DNA of 6,320 nucleotides. Origin: Alphaproteobacteria bacterium (GTDB lineage: Bacteria; Pseudomonadota; Alphaproteobacteria; Rhodobacterales; Rhodobacteraceae). Below are positions 1 to 6,187 of this stretch, in pieces (the first letter of the stretch is position 1; every line of letters begins with the position of its first letter). The position numbers and the translations under genes are program-made. Below the pieces are notes generated by a model. The model saw only the letters and a program-made list of their open reading frames with translations, had not been told where the DNA came from and did not search any database. The DNA is taken from NCBI GenBank assembly GCA_030428025.1, contig JAUIBJ010000226.1, forward strand, positions 1-6,320. Reading direction: 5' to 3'.

Positions 1-256
1 CCTTGATCATCGCCTCGCAGGTGCGGCTGAGCGCCTCGTGCCAGCCATGATCGTCATCGGCGCTGGCGAACTGGGCATAGACACCGCGCTCGCCGGATTT
101 CTTGTGTTCCAGCAGCAGGTCGGTGATCCCGCCGAAGGCCGACACGACGAAGATGCGGCCATAGCGCGGCGTTCCGTTCTCGATGAACAGCGTGTCGCGC
201 AGTTCATTCAGACGGGACATTGACGTCCCGCCGATCTTTTCAACCGTATGGGTCAT
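1..256 (-). CDS. ask: Ectoine-cluster aspartokinase Ask_Ect, N-terminal part (cut by window edge)
   Basis: Aspartate kinase phosphorylates L-aspartate with ATP in the cytoplasm, the first step toward L-aspartate semialdehyde, the precursor used by EctB. Only the first 85 codons are inside the window; the rest lies beyond base 1. The N-terminus starts MTHTVEKIGGTSMSR, the ectoine-type version of the aspartokinase KFGGTS nucleotide-binding motif, followed by a second conserved block (VVSAFGGITDLLLEHK). This form is known from ectoine clusters, where a dedicated aspartokinase is reported to be less sensitive to feedback than the housekeeping enzyme. The ATG is supported by GAGG (complement of 265-268) eight bases upstream, inside the end of ectC. 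Only three bases separate it from the ectC stop, so it is the next gene of the ectABC operon. The C-terminal ACT domains cannot be examined here. Confidence 0.93.
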   Translation of the reverse strand, partial: MTHTVEKIGGTSMSRLNELRDTLFIENGTPRYGRIFVVSAFGGITDLLLEHKKSGERGVYAQFASADDDHGWHEALSRTCEAMIK

Positions 257-259
257 TGT

Positions 260-661
260 TTATGCCTCGATTGCCTCTGGGGCGGCGTAGGAGCCGTCTT
301 CCAGGTGAACCTCAGTGCCGGTGACCGGCGGGTTGAAGCAGCAGGCCATGACCAGCTCCTCCTCGGCCCGCAGGACATGGCGGTCGTGCTTGTCGAGCGC
401 ATAGAGCACGCCGGGTTCGATCCTGTGAGTTTCGCCTGTGGCGAGATCGGTGATCGACCCCTTGCCCTGAACGCAATAGACGCTTTCGAGGTGGTTCTTG
501 TACTCGAAGGTGTGCTCCGACCCGGCCTCGAGAAAGGTGATGTGGAAGGAAAACCCCATCCCGTCGCTTGCGAGCAGCATGCGCACGCTCGTCCAGTTCG
601 CGTCCGAGACCACGCGGTCGCGCTCGTTCTCCACGATATCGTTGAAATTCCTGACGATCAT
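260..661 (-). CDS. ectC: L-ectoine synthase EctC
   Basis: EctC is a cytoplasmic cupin enzyme that cyclises N-gamma-acetyl-L-2,4-diaminobutyrate to ectoine with loss of water, the last step of the pathway. The 133 residues match the usual family length (about 130) and begin with the characteristic MIVRNF. The cupin core is clear: HLESVYCVQGKG at residues 57-68 and LYALDKHDRH at 86-95. Aligned by motif, Glu59, Tyr87 and His95 correspond to the metal-binding Glu, Tyr and His described for EctC. The start has GGAG (complement of 669-672) seven bases upstream, within the end of ectB. The gene begins four bases after the ectB stop and ends three bases before ask, so it is cotranscribed and probably translationally coupled. 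Confidence 0.97.
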   Translation of the reverse strand: MIVRNFNDIVENERDRVVSDANWTSVRMLLASDGMGFSFHITFLEAGSEHTFEYKNHLESVYCVQGKGSITDLATGETHRIEPGVLYALDKHDRHVLRAEEELVMACCFNPPVTGTEVHLEDGSYAAPEAIEA

Positions 662-665
662 TGGC

Positions 666-1952
666 TTACTCCGCGGCGATACGGGGTTGTTGCGTTTCCT
701 CGCGGGCGGCGGCGATCAGGATGTCCAGACCCGCCTGAAGGATCTCGTCCGGAGTCGTCAGCGGCGCGAGGATTTTCACCACCTCGTCCTCGGACCCCGA
801 GGTCTCGATGATCAGCCCGTTCTGGAAGGCGCGGGCGCAGATGCGTTCGGCCAGTTCGCCCGAGCCCACATCGACACCGCGCATCATGCCGCGCCCCTTC
901 AGGCGGGCGCCAGGCACCATGTCGGCCACCGTCTGCAGACCCTTCTCGATCAGATCGGCGCGGCGGGCCACGTCCTTCTGCAGCCCGTCGTTCGACCAGA
1001 ACTTCTCGATCGCGACGCGCGCGGTGACGAAGGCGTGGGTGTTGCCGCGGAAGGTGCCGTTATGCTCGGCCGGGCCCATGAGGTCGTGCTCGGGCCGCAC
1101 CAGAACCAGCCCCATTGGCAGGCCAAAGCCCGAGATCGACTTGGCCATGGTGATGATATCCGGCGTCACGCCCATCTCCTCGAAGGAGAAGAAGCTGCCC
1201 GTGCGTCCGCACCCGGCCTGGATGTCGTCGATGATCAGCAGCGCGCCATGCGCATGCGCCAGCTCGGCCACCCGGCGGATCCAGTCCGCGCCGGCGGCGT
1301 TCAGCCCGCCTTCGCCCTGCACCGTCTCAAGAAGGATCGCGGCCGGTGCATCGACGCCCGAAGAGGTATCCTTCAGCATCGCGTCCAGCAGCTCGGCGGA
1401 ATCATAGCTTTCGCCCATGAACCCGTCGAAGGGCATGCGCGTGACGCCTGACAATTCCGTGCCCGCGCCGCCGCGATGATAGGCATTGCCGGTCGCCGCC
1501 AGCGCCCCGAGGGTCACCCCGTGAAAGCCGTTGGTGAAGGCGATGATGTTGCTGCGCCCGGTGGCGCGGCGGGCCAGTTTCATGGCCGCTTCCACTGCGT
1601 TGGCGCCGGTCGGTCCGGGGAACATCACCTTGTGGTCCATGCCGCGCGGGGTCAGGATGTGCGTCTCGAATGCGTCCAGAAACGCGGCCTTGACGCCAGT
1701 ATGCAGGTCGAGCCCGTGGGCAATGCCGTCGGCCTCCATATGTTCGATGAGCGCGGCCTTCATGTCCGGGTCGTTGTGCCCGTAATTGAGCGAGGAACAG
1801 CCAGCCAGAAAGTCGATATAGCTCCGGCCGTCTTCGTCGGTCATCTCCGAGCCGCTGGCAGAGGCGAAGACCGTAGGAAAGCCGCGGCAGTAGCTGCGTG
1901 CCTCGGATTCACGTCGCTCGAAAACGGAAATGTTGGGGGTATGATGTGTCAT
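666..1952 (-). CDS. ectB: L-2,4-diaminobutyrate aminotransferase EctB
   Basis: EctB is a class III PLP-dependent aminotransferase that moves an amino group from glutamate to L-aspartate semialdehyde, giving L-2,4-diaminobutyrate, the committed step of ectoine synthesis. The protein has 428 residues, normal for the family. Visible landmarks are the phosphate-binding segment FPGPTGANAVEAA from about residue 111, the IIDDIQAGCGRTG block with the PLP-nitrogen-binding Asp near 242-243, and the PLP-linking Lys271 in MAKSISGFG. The N-terminus (NISVFERRESEARSYCR) is typical of EctB and supports the ATG at 1952. The Shine-Dalgarno sequence is weak: only a purine run (AGAGAG) lies very close to the ATG. 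A 55-bp gap separates it from ectA, the longest in the operon; I saw no promoter or terminator in that gap. Confidence 0.97.
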   Translation of the reverse strand: MTHHTPNISVFERRESEARSYCRGFPTVFASASGSEMTDEDGRSYIDFLAGCSSLNYGHNDPDMKAALIEHMEADGIAHGLDLHTGVKAAFLDAFETHILTPRGMDHKVMFPGPTGANAVEAAMKLARRATGRSNIIAFTNGFHGVTLGALAATGNAYHRGGAGTELSGVTRMPFDGFMGESYDSAELLDAMLKDTSSGVDAPAAILLETVQGEGGLNAAGADWIRRVAELAHAHGALLIIDDIQAGCGRTGSFFSFEEMGVTPDIITMAKSISGFGLPMGLVLVRPEHDLMGPAEHNGTFRGNTHAFVTARVAIEKFWSNDGLQKDVARRADLIEKGLQTVADMVPGARLKGRGMMRGVDVGSGELAERICARAFQNGLIIETSGSEDEVVKILAPLTTPDEILQAGLDILIAAAREETQQPRIAAE

Positions 1953-2007
1953 GTCTCTCTTTCGGATAGTCTTGTGAAGTCAGGAGAAGTGGCGGGACGA
2001 CCGGCCG

Positions 2008-2538
2008 TCAGGCGGCGCGCGCCATTGTGTCGGCAAGCTTGATCGTCACCATGTGCTCGGTGTCGTGATGGCCGTCGAAATGCGCGGATTCCTTGAAATA
2101 CGCCTCGGCCTGAAGGCTGCTGCCCTGAATGCGGGCGAACTTGCGGAACAGCGCCCAGGAGGCGGCGTTGTCGCTGGTGATCGTGGTTTGCAGGCGCGTG
2201 ACGTCCTTGCAGATCTCCCGGCCGAGGATGTGTTGCAGCATCAGGACGCCAAGCCCCTTGCCGCGGGCCTTCTCGTCGACGGCGACCTGCCAGACGAACA
2301 GCGTCTCGGGGTCGTTGGGCATCACATAGGCCGACACCCAGCCCTCGATCTCGCCATCGGTTTCGGCAACCACGCAGGTATCGGCGAAATGATCGCACTG
2401 GAGCAGATTGCAATACATGGAATTCTCGTCCAGCGGGTCGCAGCGGCGGATCAGATCCCAGATGGCCGAGCCATCCTCCATCTGCGGCGTCCGCAGCTCC
2501 GACAGCGAGGCTCTGACGATGTCACGCGAGTGTTTCAT
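2008..2538 (-). CDS. ectA: L-2,4-diaminobutyrate N-gamma-acetyltransferase EctA
   Basis: EctA is a cytoplasmic GNAT-fold enzyme that transfers acetyl from acetyl-CoA to the gamma amino group of L-2,4-diaminobutyrate, making the substrate of EctC. The 176 residues are a usual EctA length. Two signatures identify it: the substrate-side block LDENSMYCNLLQC at residues 36-48, characteristic of EctA, and the acetyl-CoA pyrophosphate loop ARGKGLG at 91-97, preceded by the FVWQVAVD strand. The ATG at 2538 has AGGAG (complement of 2549-2553) ten bases upstream. It is the first gene of the minus-strand ectABC-ask operon and is read divergently from the MarR gene at 2763. Its promoter must lie in the AT-rich gap 2539-2762. 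Confidence 0.97.
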   Translation of the reverse strand: MKHSRDIVRASLSELRTPQMEDGSAIWDLIRRCDPLDENSMYCNLLQCDHFADTCVVAETDGEIEGWVSAYVMPNDPETLFVWQVAVDEKARGKGLGVLMLQHILGREICKDVTRLQTTITSDNAASWALFRKFARIQGSSLQAEAYFKESAHFDGHHDTEHMVTIKLADTMARAA

Positions 2539-2568
2539 GTAATCCGTGCTCCTGTTTTGCTTCAGCAG

Positions 2569-2599
2569 TTGAAGTAACCTATCGCGTGAATAACTTCAA
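2569..2599. repeat. Inverted repeat TTGAAGT-N17-ACTTCAA upstream of ectA
   Basis: Seven-base perfect arms, TTGAAGT (2569-2575) and ACTTCAA (2593-2599), are separated by 17 bases. A second pair, CCTAT (2578-2582) and ATAGG (2599-2603), is interleaved with it. The repeat starts 31 bp upstream of the ectA ATG, close to or downstream of the expected ectA transcription start, a position where a bound repressor would block transcription. A role as a binding site is inference. Confidence 0.45.
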
Positions 2600-2614
2600 T
2601 AGGCTAAGTAAAAG

Positions 2615-2633
2615 TTCCCGAGAATCGCGGGAA
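2615..2633. repeat. Inverted repeat TTCCCG-N7-CGGGAA
   Basis: Six-base perfect arms at 2615-2620 and 2628-2633 flank a 7-base centre. The total length of 19 bp is in the size range of MarR-family operators, and the site abuts the next repeat. It may be a second EctR site or chance. Confidence 0.4.
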
Positions 2634-2655
2634 ATTTGCCGGTGAGAGCAAATTT
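2632..2655. repeat. Inverted repeat AAATTTGC-N8-GCAAATTT, candidate EctR operator
   Basis: Eight-base perfect arms at 2632-2639 and 2648-2655 flank an 8-base centre, making the most regular dyad in the ectA-ectR gap. It overlaps a minus-strand -10-like TAAAAT (complement of 2652-2657). In Methylomicrobium, EctR1 is known to bind a dyad overlapping the ectA -10, so position and symmetry fit an autoregulated EctR operator. The half-site sequence itself has not been compared with known sites. Confidence 0.5.
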
Positions 2656-2705
2656 TAGCCAAAAATCCATGTAGAGACATTTAGCTTGACAAAGCTGTTT
2701 GCCCC

Positions 2706-2733
2706 TTGCTTTTCGTTTTAGGTCTTATATATT
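2706..2733 (+). promoter_or_regulatory. Putative sigma-70 promoter of ectR
   Basis: TTGCTT (2706-2711) as -35, a 16-bp spacer and TATATT (2728-2733) as -10 would start transcription near 2740, about 23 bases before the ectR ATG at 2763. This placement argues against the in-frame upstream ATG at 2706 being the start of ectR. It is a prediction from consensus only. Confidence 0.45.
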
Positions 2734-2762
2734 TAGGCATTCTAAGTTTTGCGGGGGTACCC

Positions 2763-3245
2763 ATGGACCGAGTCGATACCTGTCTCATCGCGCTGCGCCG
2801 GATTCTCCGGGCGACAGAGCTTTTCGGGCGCGAACTCAAGCAAAGTACCGGTGTGACCGCGGCCCAGTTTCGCGCGCTGCAGATCATCGCCGAGCGCGGC
2901 GACGCAACGGCGACGGAGATTTCCCAGCGGATGCGTGTCTCGCAGGCGACGGTGACGTCGCTGGTGGACAAGCTGGTGCGCGAAGAGATGGTCATGCGTG
3001 AAAAATCCGCCGCCGACCGGCGCCAGACCAACATCCACGTCACCCCCAAGGGCCGTCAGACGATCGACGGTGCGCCCGACCCGCTGCAACAACGCTTCGT
3101 GCGCAATTTCTCGGCCATCGAGGAATGGGAACAGGCGATGCTTGTGGCCAGTCTCGAACGGGTGGCGGCGATGCTCGACGCGGATGTGATCGACGCCTCG
3201 CCGGTGCTGGACGCGGGCGACATCAAGCGGTCGACCGCACACTGA
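2763..3245 (+). CDS. ectR: MarR-family transcriptional regulator, probable EctR
   Basis: This is a 160-residue winged helix-turn-helix DNA-binding protein of the MarR family, which act as dimers. Landmarks are VTAAQFRALQII (31-42), the helix-turn-helix with TEISQRMRVSQATVTSLVDKL around 51-71, and the wing with the conserved DRR at 85-87 followed by VTPKG. The flanking N- and C-terminal helices would form the dimer interface. MarR proteins named EctR are known to sit beside ectABC-ask operons and control them, and the divergent position next to ectA supports that name. The start at 2763 follows GGGGG (2753-2757) with a 5-base spacer. An in-frame ATG at 2706 would add a hydrophobic 19-residue extension unusual for MarR proteins and would contain the predicted promoter, so it was rejected. 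What EctR responds to cannot be read here. Confidence 0.85.
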   Translation: MDRVDTCLIALRRILRATELFGRELKQSTGVTAAQFRALQIIAERGDATATEISQRMRVSQATVTSLVDKLVREEMVMREKSAADRRQTNIHVTPKGRQTIDGAPDPLQQRFVRNFSAIEEWEQAMLVASLERVAAMLDADVIDASPVLDAGDIKRSTAH

Positions 3246-3261
3246 GCTCTGCGGCCAGGGC
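3246..3261. terminator. Possible short hairpin between convergent ectR and tetR
   Basis: The 17-bp gap between two convergent stop codons can fold as a 6-bp stem, GCTCTG (3246-3251) with CAGGGC (3256-3261), including one G-T pair and a CGGC loop. It fills the gap almost exactly and could work in both directions, but there is no T-tract on either side, so termination is only a possibility. Confidence 0.25.
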
Positions 3262-3262
3262 G

Positions 3263-3907
3263 TCAGATGCGGAACCGCCCCGGAAACATCGCCTCCAGGA
3301 AGCGGGAAACGATCCGCACCGCCGCCTGCCGCGAAAACGCGTCGGGATGGGTGAGGAAATCCGTCCACATTCCTTCCAGCAGGGCGAGCGTTCCCATCGT
3401 GATGTCGTCGGCGACGCCGGCATCCCCTTCGCTTTCCAGAAGCGCATGGAAGGCGTCGCAGATCATGCCACGCAGCCGCGCGTCGCGGGTGTCGCTGTAA
3501 TGCGCGATCGCCGGGTTCAAGCGGGCAACGCCGCGAAAGGCATGCCAGATCGCAACCGAGCGTTCGTTGAGCAACTCCTCGCTCAGATCGGCCCGGACGA
3601 TGGCCATGATCGTCTCTGTCGGGCCATCGGAGACACCGGCGAGCTGGCGATCCATCTCGATATAATAGGCTTCGCAAAACGTTCTGGCGGCTTCTTCCAG
3701 CAGCTTGTCCTTGCCACCGAAATGCAGATGGATCATGCCGCGGGACACGCCGGCGTGTTCGATGATCCGGCTGACCGTGGTTTCCGAAATCCCTTTGCGG
3801 GCAATCGATTCCAGCGTGGCCTCGATCAGCAGCCGGCGGCTGCGCTCCGGGTCGCGGCCCGACGAGGGGCCGGATTTTCCGCTTGGCGATCTGTCTTTGT
3901 CCGTCAC
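3263..3907 (-). CDS. TetR-family regulator, BetI-like
   Basis: This is a 214-residue cytoplasmic repressor-type protein. The N-terminal helix-turn-helix is clear: RSRRLLIEATLESIARKGIS (22-41), then TTVSRIIEHAGVSRGMIHLHF (43-63) and GGKDKLL. The C-terminal ligand-binding half (LNERSVAIWHAF, LLEGMWTDFL) resembles BetI-type regulators of choline/betaine genes. I chose the GTG at 3907 because GGAGG (complement of 3915-3919) lies seven bases upstream. ATGs at 3952 and 3967 would give 229 or 234 residues with an N-terminus outside the family pattern, and would leave almost no leader behind the predicted promoter. It is divergent from the amine dehydrogenase-like gene at 4115, and the 22-bp palindrome between them is the likely operator, so it probably represses that operon and itself until an amine-derived ligand binds. 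The ligand is unknown. Confidence 0.85.
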   Translation of the reverse strand: MTDKDRSPSGKSGPSSGRDPERSRRLLIEATLESIARKGISETTVSRIIEHAGVSRGMIHLHFGGKDKLLEEAARTFCEAYYIEMDRQLAGVSDGPTETIMAIVRADLSEELLNERSVAIWHAFRGVARLNPAIAHYSDTRDARLRGMICDAFHALLESEGDAGVADDITMGTLALLEGMWTDFLTHPDAFSRQAAVRIVSRFLEAMFPGRFRI

Positions 3908-3953
3908 CAGATGTCCTCCGACTTCCCTTAGCGGCCCGCCCTGCCAAGACATG

Positions 3954-3983
3954 TTGACACATGCCAATCTCTCGCGTCATTGT
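3954..3983 (+). promoter_or_regulatory. Putative promoter of the dehydrogenase operon
   Basis: A consensus -35 TTGACA (3954-3959) is followed after 18 bp by CATTGT (3978-3983), a fair -10. Transcription would start near 3990, inside the 22-bp palindrome, so a bound repressor would directly block initiation. The 5' leader would be about 125 bases. Predicted from consensus and from its position relative to the palindrome. Confidence 0.5.
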
Positions 3984-4009
3984 AAATGGACGATCGTCCA
4001 TTTAAGCAA
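3979..4009 (-). promoter_or_regulatory. Putative promoter of the TetR gene
   Basis: On the minus strand TTGCTT (complement of 4004-4009) and TACAAT (complement of 3979-3984) are 19 bp apart, with the palindrome filling the spacer. The -10 is strong; the spacing is longer than the usual 17 bp. Initiation near 3972 leaves a leader of about 65 bases to the GTG at 3907, in agreement with that start. It implies autorepression. Confidence 0.45.
3983..4004. promoter_or_regulatory. Perfect 22-bp palindrome, likely TetR operator
   Basis: Each 11-base arm (TAAATGGACGA and its exact complement TCGTCCATTTA) joins without a spacer. It lies between the divergent TetR gene and the dehydrogenase operon, just downstream of one predicted -10 and between the -35 and -10 of the other. 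A perfect dyad of this size at this position is typical of TetR-family operators. That the regulator at 3263-3907 is the protein bound is inference. Confidence 0.8.
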
Positions 4010-4046
4010 GATCGAAACAACAAAGTCCGATACGGGGAGAAGTGAA

Positions 4047-4118
4047 GTGATCCGCTTGAGACGCGTTGCGGCAAGGGTTCGGGCACGGCATGCGCCGTTG
4101 TATGGGGCGCCCCGATGA
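4047..4118 (+). CDS. Possible 23-codon leader ORF coupled to the dehydrogenase gene
   Basis: A GTG at 4047 opens a 23-codon frame whose TGA (4116-4118) overlaps the ATG of the next gene as ATGA. It has a good ribosome site, GGGGAG (4034-4039), seven bases upstream, whereas the dehydrogenase start itself has only a GGGG run inside a GC palindrome. The peptide is short, Arg-rich (start VIRLRRVAARVR) and unlike anything I recognise. It could serve only to carry ribosomes to the downstream start, or be chance. Just before that start, ACGGC/GCCGT (4085-4098) can form a small hairpin within the leader ORF. Confidence 0.3.
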   Translation: MIRLRRVAARVRARHAPLYGAPR

Positions 4119-6187
4119 CGGAGGAGAACAGATTCGGCGTGCTGTTCGAGCCGGTCCGGATCGGGCCGGTGGAAGCGCGCAACCGGTTCTATCAGGTGCC
4201 GCATTGCAACGGCATGGGCCACCGACATCCCCGGGCCGAGGCGGCGATGCGGGCGATGAAGGCCGAGGGCGGCTGGGCCGTTGTGGCCAATCAGGAAACC
4301 GAAATCCATCCCAGCTCAGACCTGTCGCCCTTCTCCGAAGGCCGGCTCTGGGACGAGCGCGACATTCCCGCCCTGCGCCTGATGACCGAAGCCGTACATG
4401 ACAAGGGCGCGCTGGCGGCGGTGGAACTGGTCCACAACGGCAGCCACGCGCTCAACCATTTCTCCCGCGCCCCCATCCTCGCCCCCTCCGACATGTCTTC
4501 CGATAACGTCATCGCGCGGCAGGCCAGGGCGATGGACAAGTCCGACATTCGTGCGCTGCGGCGCTGGCACCGCGACGCCGCCCGCCGCGCCCGCGACGCG
4601 GGCTTCGACATCATCTATGTCTATGCCGGCCACAACATGACCGTGGCCCAGCATTTCCTGCTGCCACATCTGAACGCGCGGAGCGACGAATATGGCGGCT
4701 CGCTGGAAAACCGGCTGCGGCTGACCCGCGAGTTGCTGGAGGACACGCACGAGGTGGTGGGGCAGGATTGCGCCGTGGCCTTCCGTTTCGCCGTGGACGA
4801 GATGCTGGGCGCCGAGGGGATGCAGGCCGCCGAAGAGGGCCGCGCGGTGGTCGAGATGCTGGCCGACATCCCCGATCTGTGGGATGTGAACGTGGCCGGC
4901 TGGCCCAATGACAGCGCGACAACCCGCTTTGCGCCCGAAGACGGCTATCAGAACGACTACATCTCCTTCGTCAAGCAGGTGACCGACAAGCCGGTGGTGG
5001 GGGTGGGCCGCTTCACCTCGCCCGACCTGATGGTGTCGATGGTCAGAAAGGGGCTGCTCGATTTCATCGGGGCGGCCCGCCCCTCCATCTCCGATCCGTT
5101 CCTGCCGAAAAAGATCGAGGAGGGACGCATCGAGGACATTCGCGAATGCATCGGCTGCAATATCTGCGTCAGCGCCGACAGCCTGGGCGTGCCGATCCGC
5201 TGCACCCAGAACCCCACCATGGGCGAGGAATGGCGGCGCGGCTGGCACCCCGAACGGATCGCCCCGAAGAAGAGCGCGGCCGAGGTGCTGGTGGTGGGCG
5301 CGGGCCCGGCGGGGCTGGAATGCGCACTGCAACTGGGCCGGCGCGGTTATGACGTGACGCTGGCTGAGGCAGGCGAGGAGCCGGGGGGCCGCGTGCTGCG
5401 CGAAAGCGGCCTGCCGGGGCTCGGGGCGTGGAGGCGCGTGGCCGATTACCGCCTGCACCAGCTGCGGCAGATGGCCAATCTGCGCATCTTCACCCAAAGC
5501 GCCATGACCGCCGAGGAGGTGGCCGAACTGGGCGTGCCGCATGTGTTTCTTGCCACCGGCGCGCGCTGGCGGCGCGACGGGATCGGGCGGACGACGCGCC
5601 GCACGCCGCCCCCGATTGCCGAGGGGGCGGCCGTTTTCACCCCCGACGACATCATGGCCGGCCTCCTGCCAGAGGCGGGCCCCGTGGTGGTCTATGACGA
5701 CGATCAGATCTACCTCGCCGCGGTGCTGGCCGAAAAGCTGGCGGGGGAAGGCCGCGAGGTGGTCTTCGCCACCCCGGCAAGCCTTGTCTCGCCGTTCACC
5801 GACCTGACGCTGGAACAGCCGCGGGTGCAGGCGCGGCTGATCGAACTGGGGGTGGAGATCCGCTGCAACCGGACGCTGGCGGCGTTGTCGCCGGAAGAGA
5901 TGCGGCTGTCCTGCGTCTTCACCGGGCGGGAGGAGGCGCTTGCCTGCGCGGCGGCTGTTCTGGTGACGGAACGGATGCGCGAGACGGAACTTCACCAGGC
6001 GCTTGCGGACAAAGGCGAACTGGTGACGCTGGAACTGATCGGCGATGCCGCAAGTCCCGCGCTCATCGCCGATGCGGTCTGGTCGGGCCATAAGGCGGCG
6101 CGCAATTTCGAGCGCCCGCGCGCCGAGGCCGAGAAGGACTGGTTCCGCCGCGAGTTGATCGACCTGAACGGGGGAGAGGCAGGATGA
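4115..6187 (+). CDS. Trimethylamine/histamine dehydrogenase-family flavo-iron-sulfur protein
   Basis: This 690-residue protein has the full architecture of trimethylamine dehydrogenase (TMADH, 729 residues), cytoplasmic enzymes that oxidise C-N bonds of amines and usually pass electrons to a flavoprotein (ETF). Domains: an old-yellow-enzyme-like FMN barrel (about 8-340), a 4Fe-4S site with Cys345, 348, 351 and 363, then a nucleotide-binding half with GAGPAG at 395-400. Cys31 in FYQVPHC matches the TMADH cysteine covalently bound to FMN; Tyr170, His173 and Asp266 match its catalytic triad. Of the aromatic bowl that holds trimethylammonium, only Trp263 remains; the Tyr is Glu61 and the second Trp is Asp355, closer to what I recall for histamine dehydrogenase. 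The exact substrate is therefore unknown: an N-methylated amine or betaine, dimethylglycine, or a diamine are possible. No in-frame start exists upstream before a stop at 4043, and the protein aligns from its start. It heads an operon with the MttB-like gene. Confidence 0.88.
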   Translation: MTEENRFGVLFEPVRIGPVEARNRFYQVPHCNGMGHRHPRAEAAMRAMKAEGGWAVVANQETEIHPSSDLSPFSEGRLWDERDIPALRLMTEAVHDKGALAAVELVHNGSHALNHFSRAPILAPSDMSSDNVIARQARAMDKSDIRALRRWHRDAARRARDAGFDIIYVYAGHNMTVAQHFLLPHLNARSDEYGGSLENRLRLTRELLEDTHEVVGQDCAVAFRFAVDEMLGAEGMQAAEEGRAVVEMLADIPDLWDVNVAGWPNDSATTRFAPEDGYQNDYISFVKQVTDKPVVGVGRFTSPDLMVSMVRKGLLDFIGAARPSISDPFLPKKIEEGRIEDIRECIGCNICVSADSLGVPIRCTQNPTMGEEWRRGWHPERIAPKKSAAEVLVVGAGPAGLECALQLGRRGYDVTLAEAGEEPGGRVLRESGLPGLGAWRRVADYRLHQLRQMANLRIFTQSAMTAEEVAELGVPHVFLATGARWRRDGIGRTTRRTPPPIAEGAAVFTPDDIMAGLLPEAGPVVVYDDDQIYLAAVLAEKLAGEGREVVFATPASLVSPFTDLTLEQPRVQARLIELGVEIRCNRTLAALSPEEMRLSCVFTGREEALACAAAVLVTERMRETELHQALADKGELVTLELIGDAASPALIADAVWSGHKAARNFERPRAEAEKDWFRRELIDLNGGEAG

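Larger units (their letters stand above)
2539..2762. promoter_or_regulatory. Divergent ectA / ectR control region
   Basis: This 224-bp gap between divergent ectA and ectR is visibly AT-richer than the genes on either side and must hold the promoters of both. Three inverted repeats, listed separately, lie in its ectA-proximal half (2569-2655). A plausible ectR promoter lies at 2706-2733. For ectA I found no convincing core promoter. The best minus-strand -10 candidate is TAAAAT (complement of 2652-2657), which overlaps the strongest inverted repeat but lacks a good -35. Osmotic induction is expected from the operon's role but cannot be read from the sequence. Confidence 0.8.

Noticed and set aside
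498..1451. 317-codon plus-strand frame opposite ectB and ectC
   Set aside because: Antisense shadow of two clearly identified genes, with low-complexity composition.
2669..2680. Short palindrome ATGT-AGAG-ACAT
   Set aside because: Four-base arms are expected by chance in an AT-rich gap.
2686..2691. Consensus TTGACA as the -35 of ectR
   Set aside because: No acceptable -10 lies 16-18 bp downstream (the region reads CTTTTC); the TTGCTT/TATATT pair further on fits better. It sits in a small AGCTT/AAGCT dyad and could have another role.
2706..2762. Extended ectR start at ATG 2706
   Set aside because: It would add a hydrophobic segment not seen in MarR proteins, has no good ribosome site and overlaps the predicted promoter.
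2742..4001. 419-codon minus-strand frame spanning ectR and tetR
   Set aside because: It covers two well-supported genes and their shared gap in other frames and shows no domain of its own.
4316..6091. 591-codon open frame on the minus strand opposite the dehydrogenase
   Set aside because: It is a shadow of the GC-rich codon pattern of the opposite gene: composition is Arg/His/Gly/Ala-rich with no recognisable domain, while the plus strand encodes a full TMADH-like protein.
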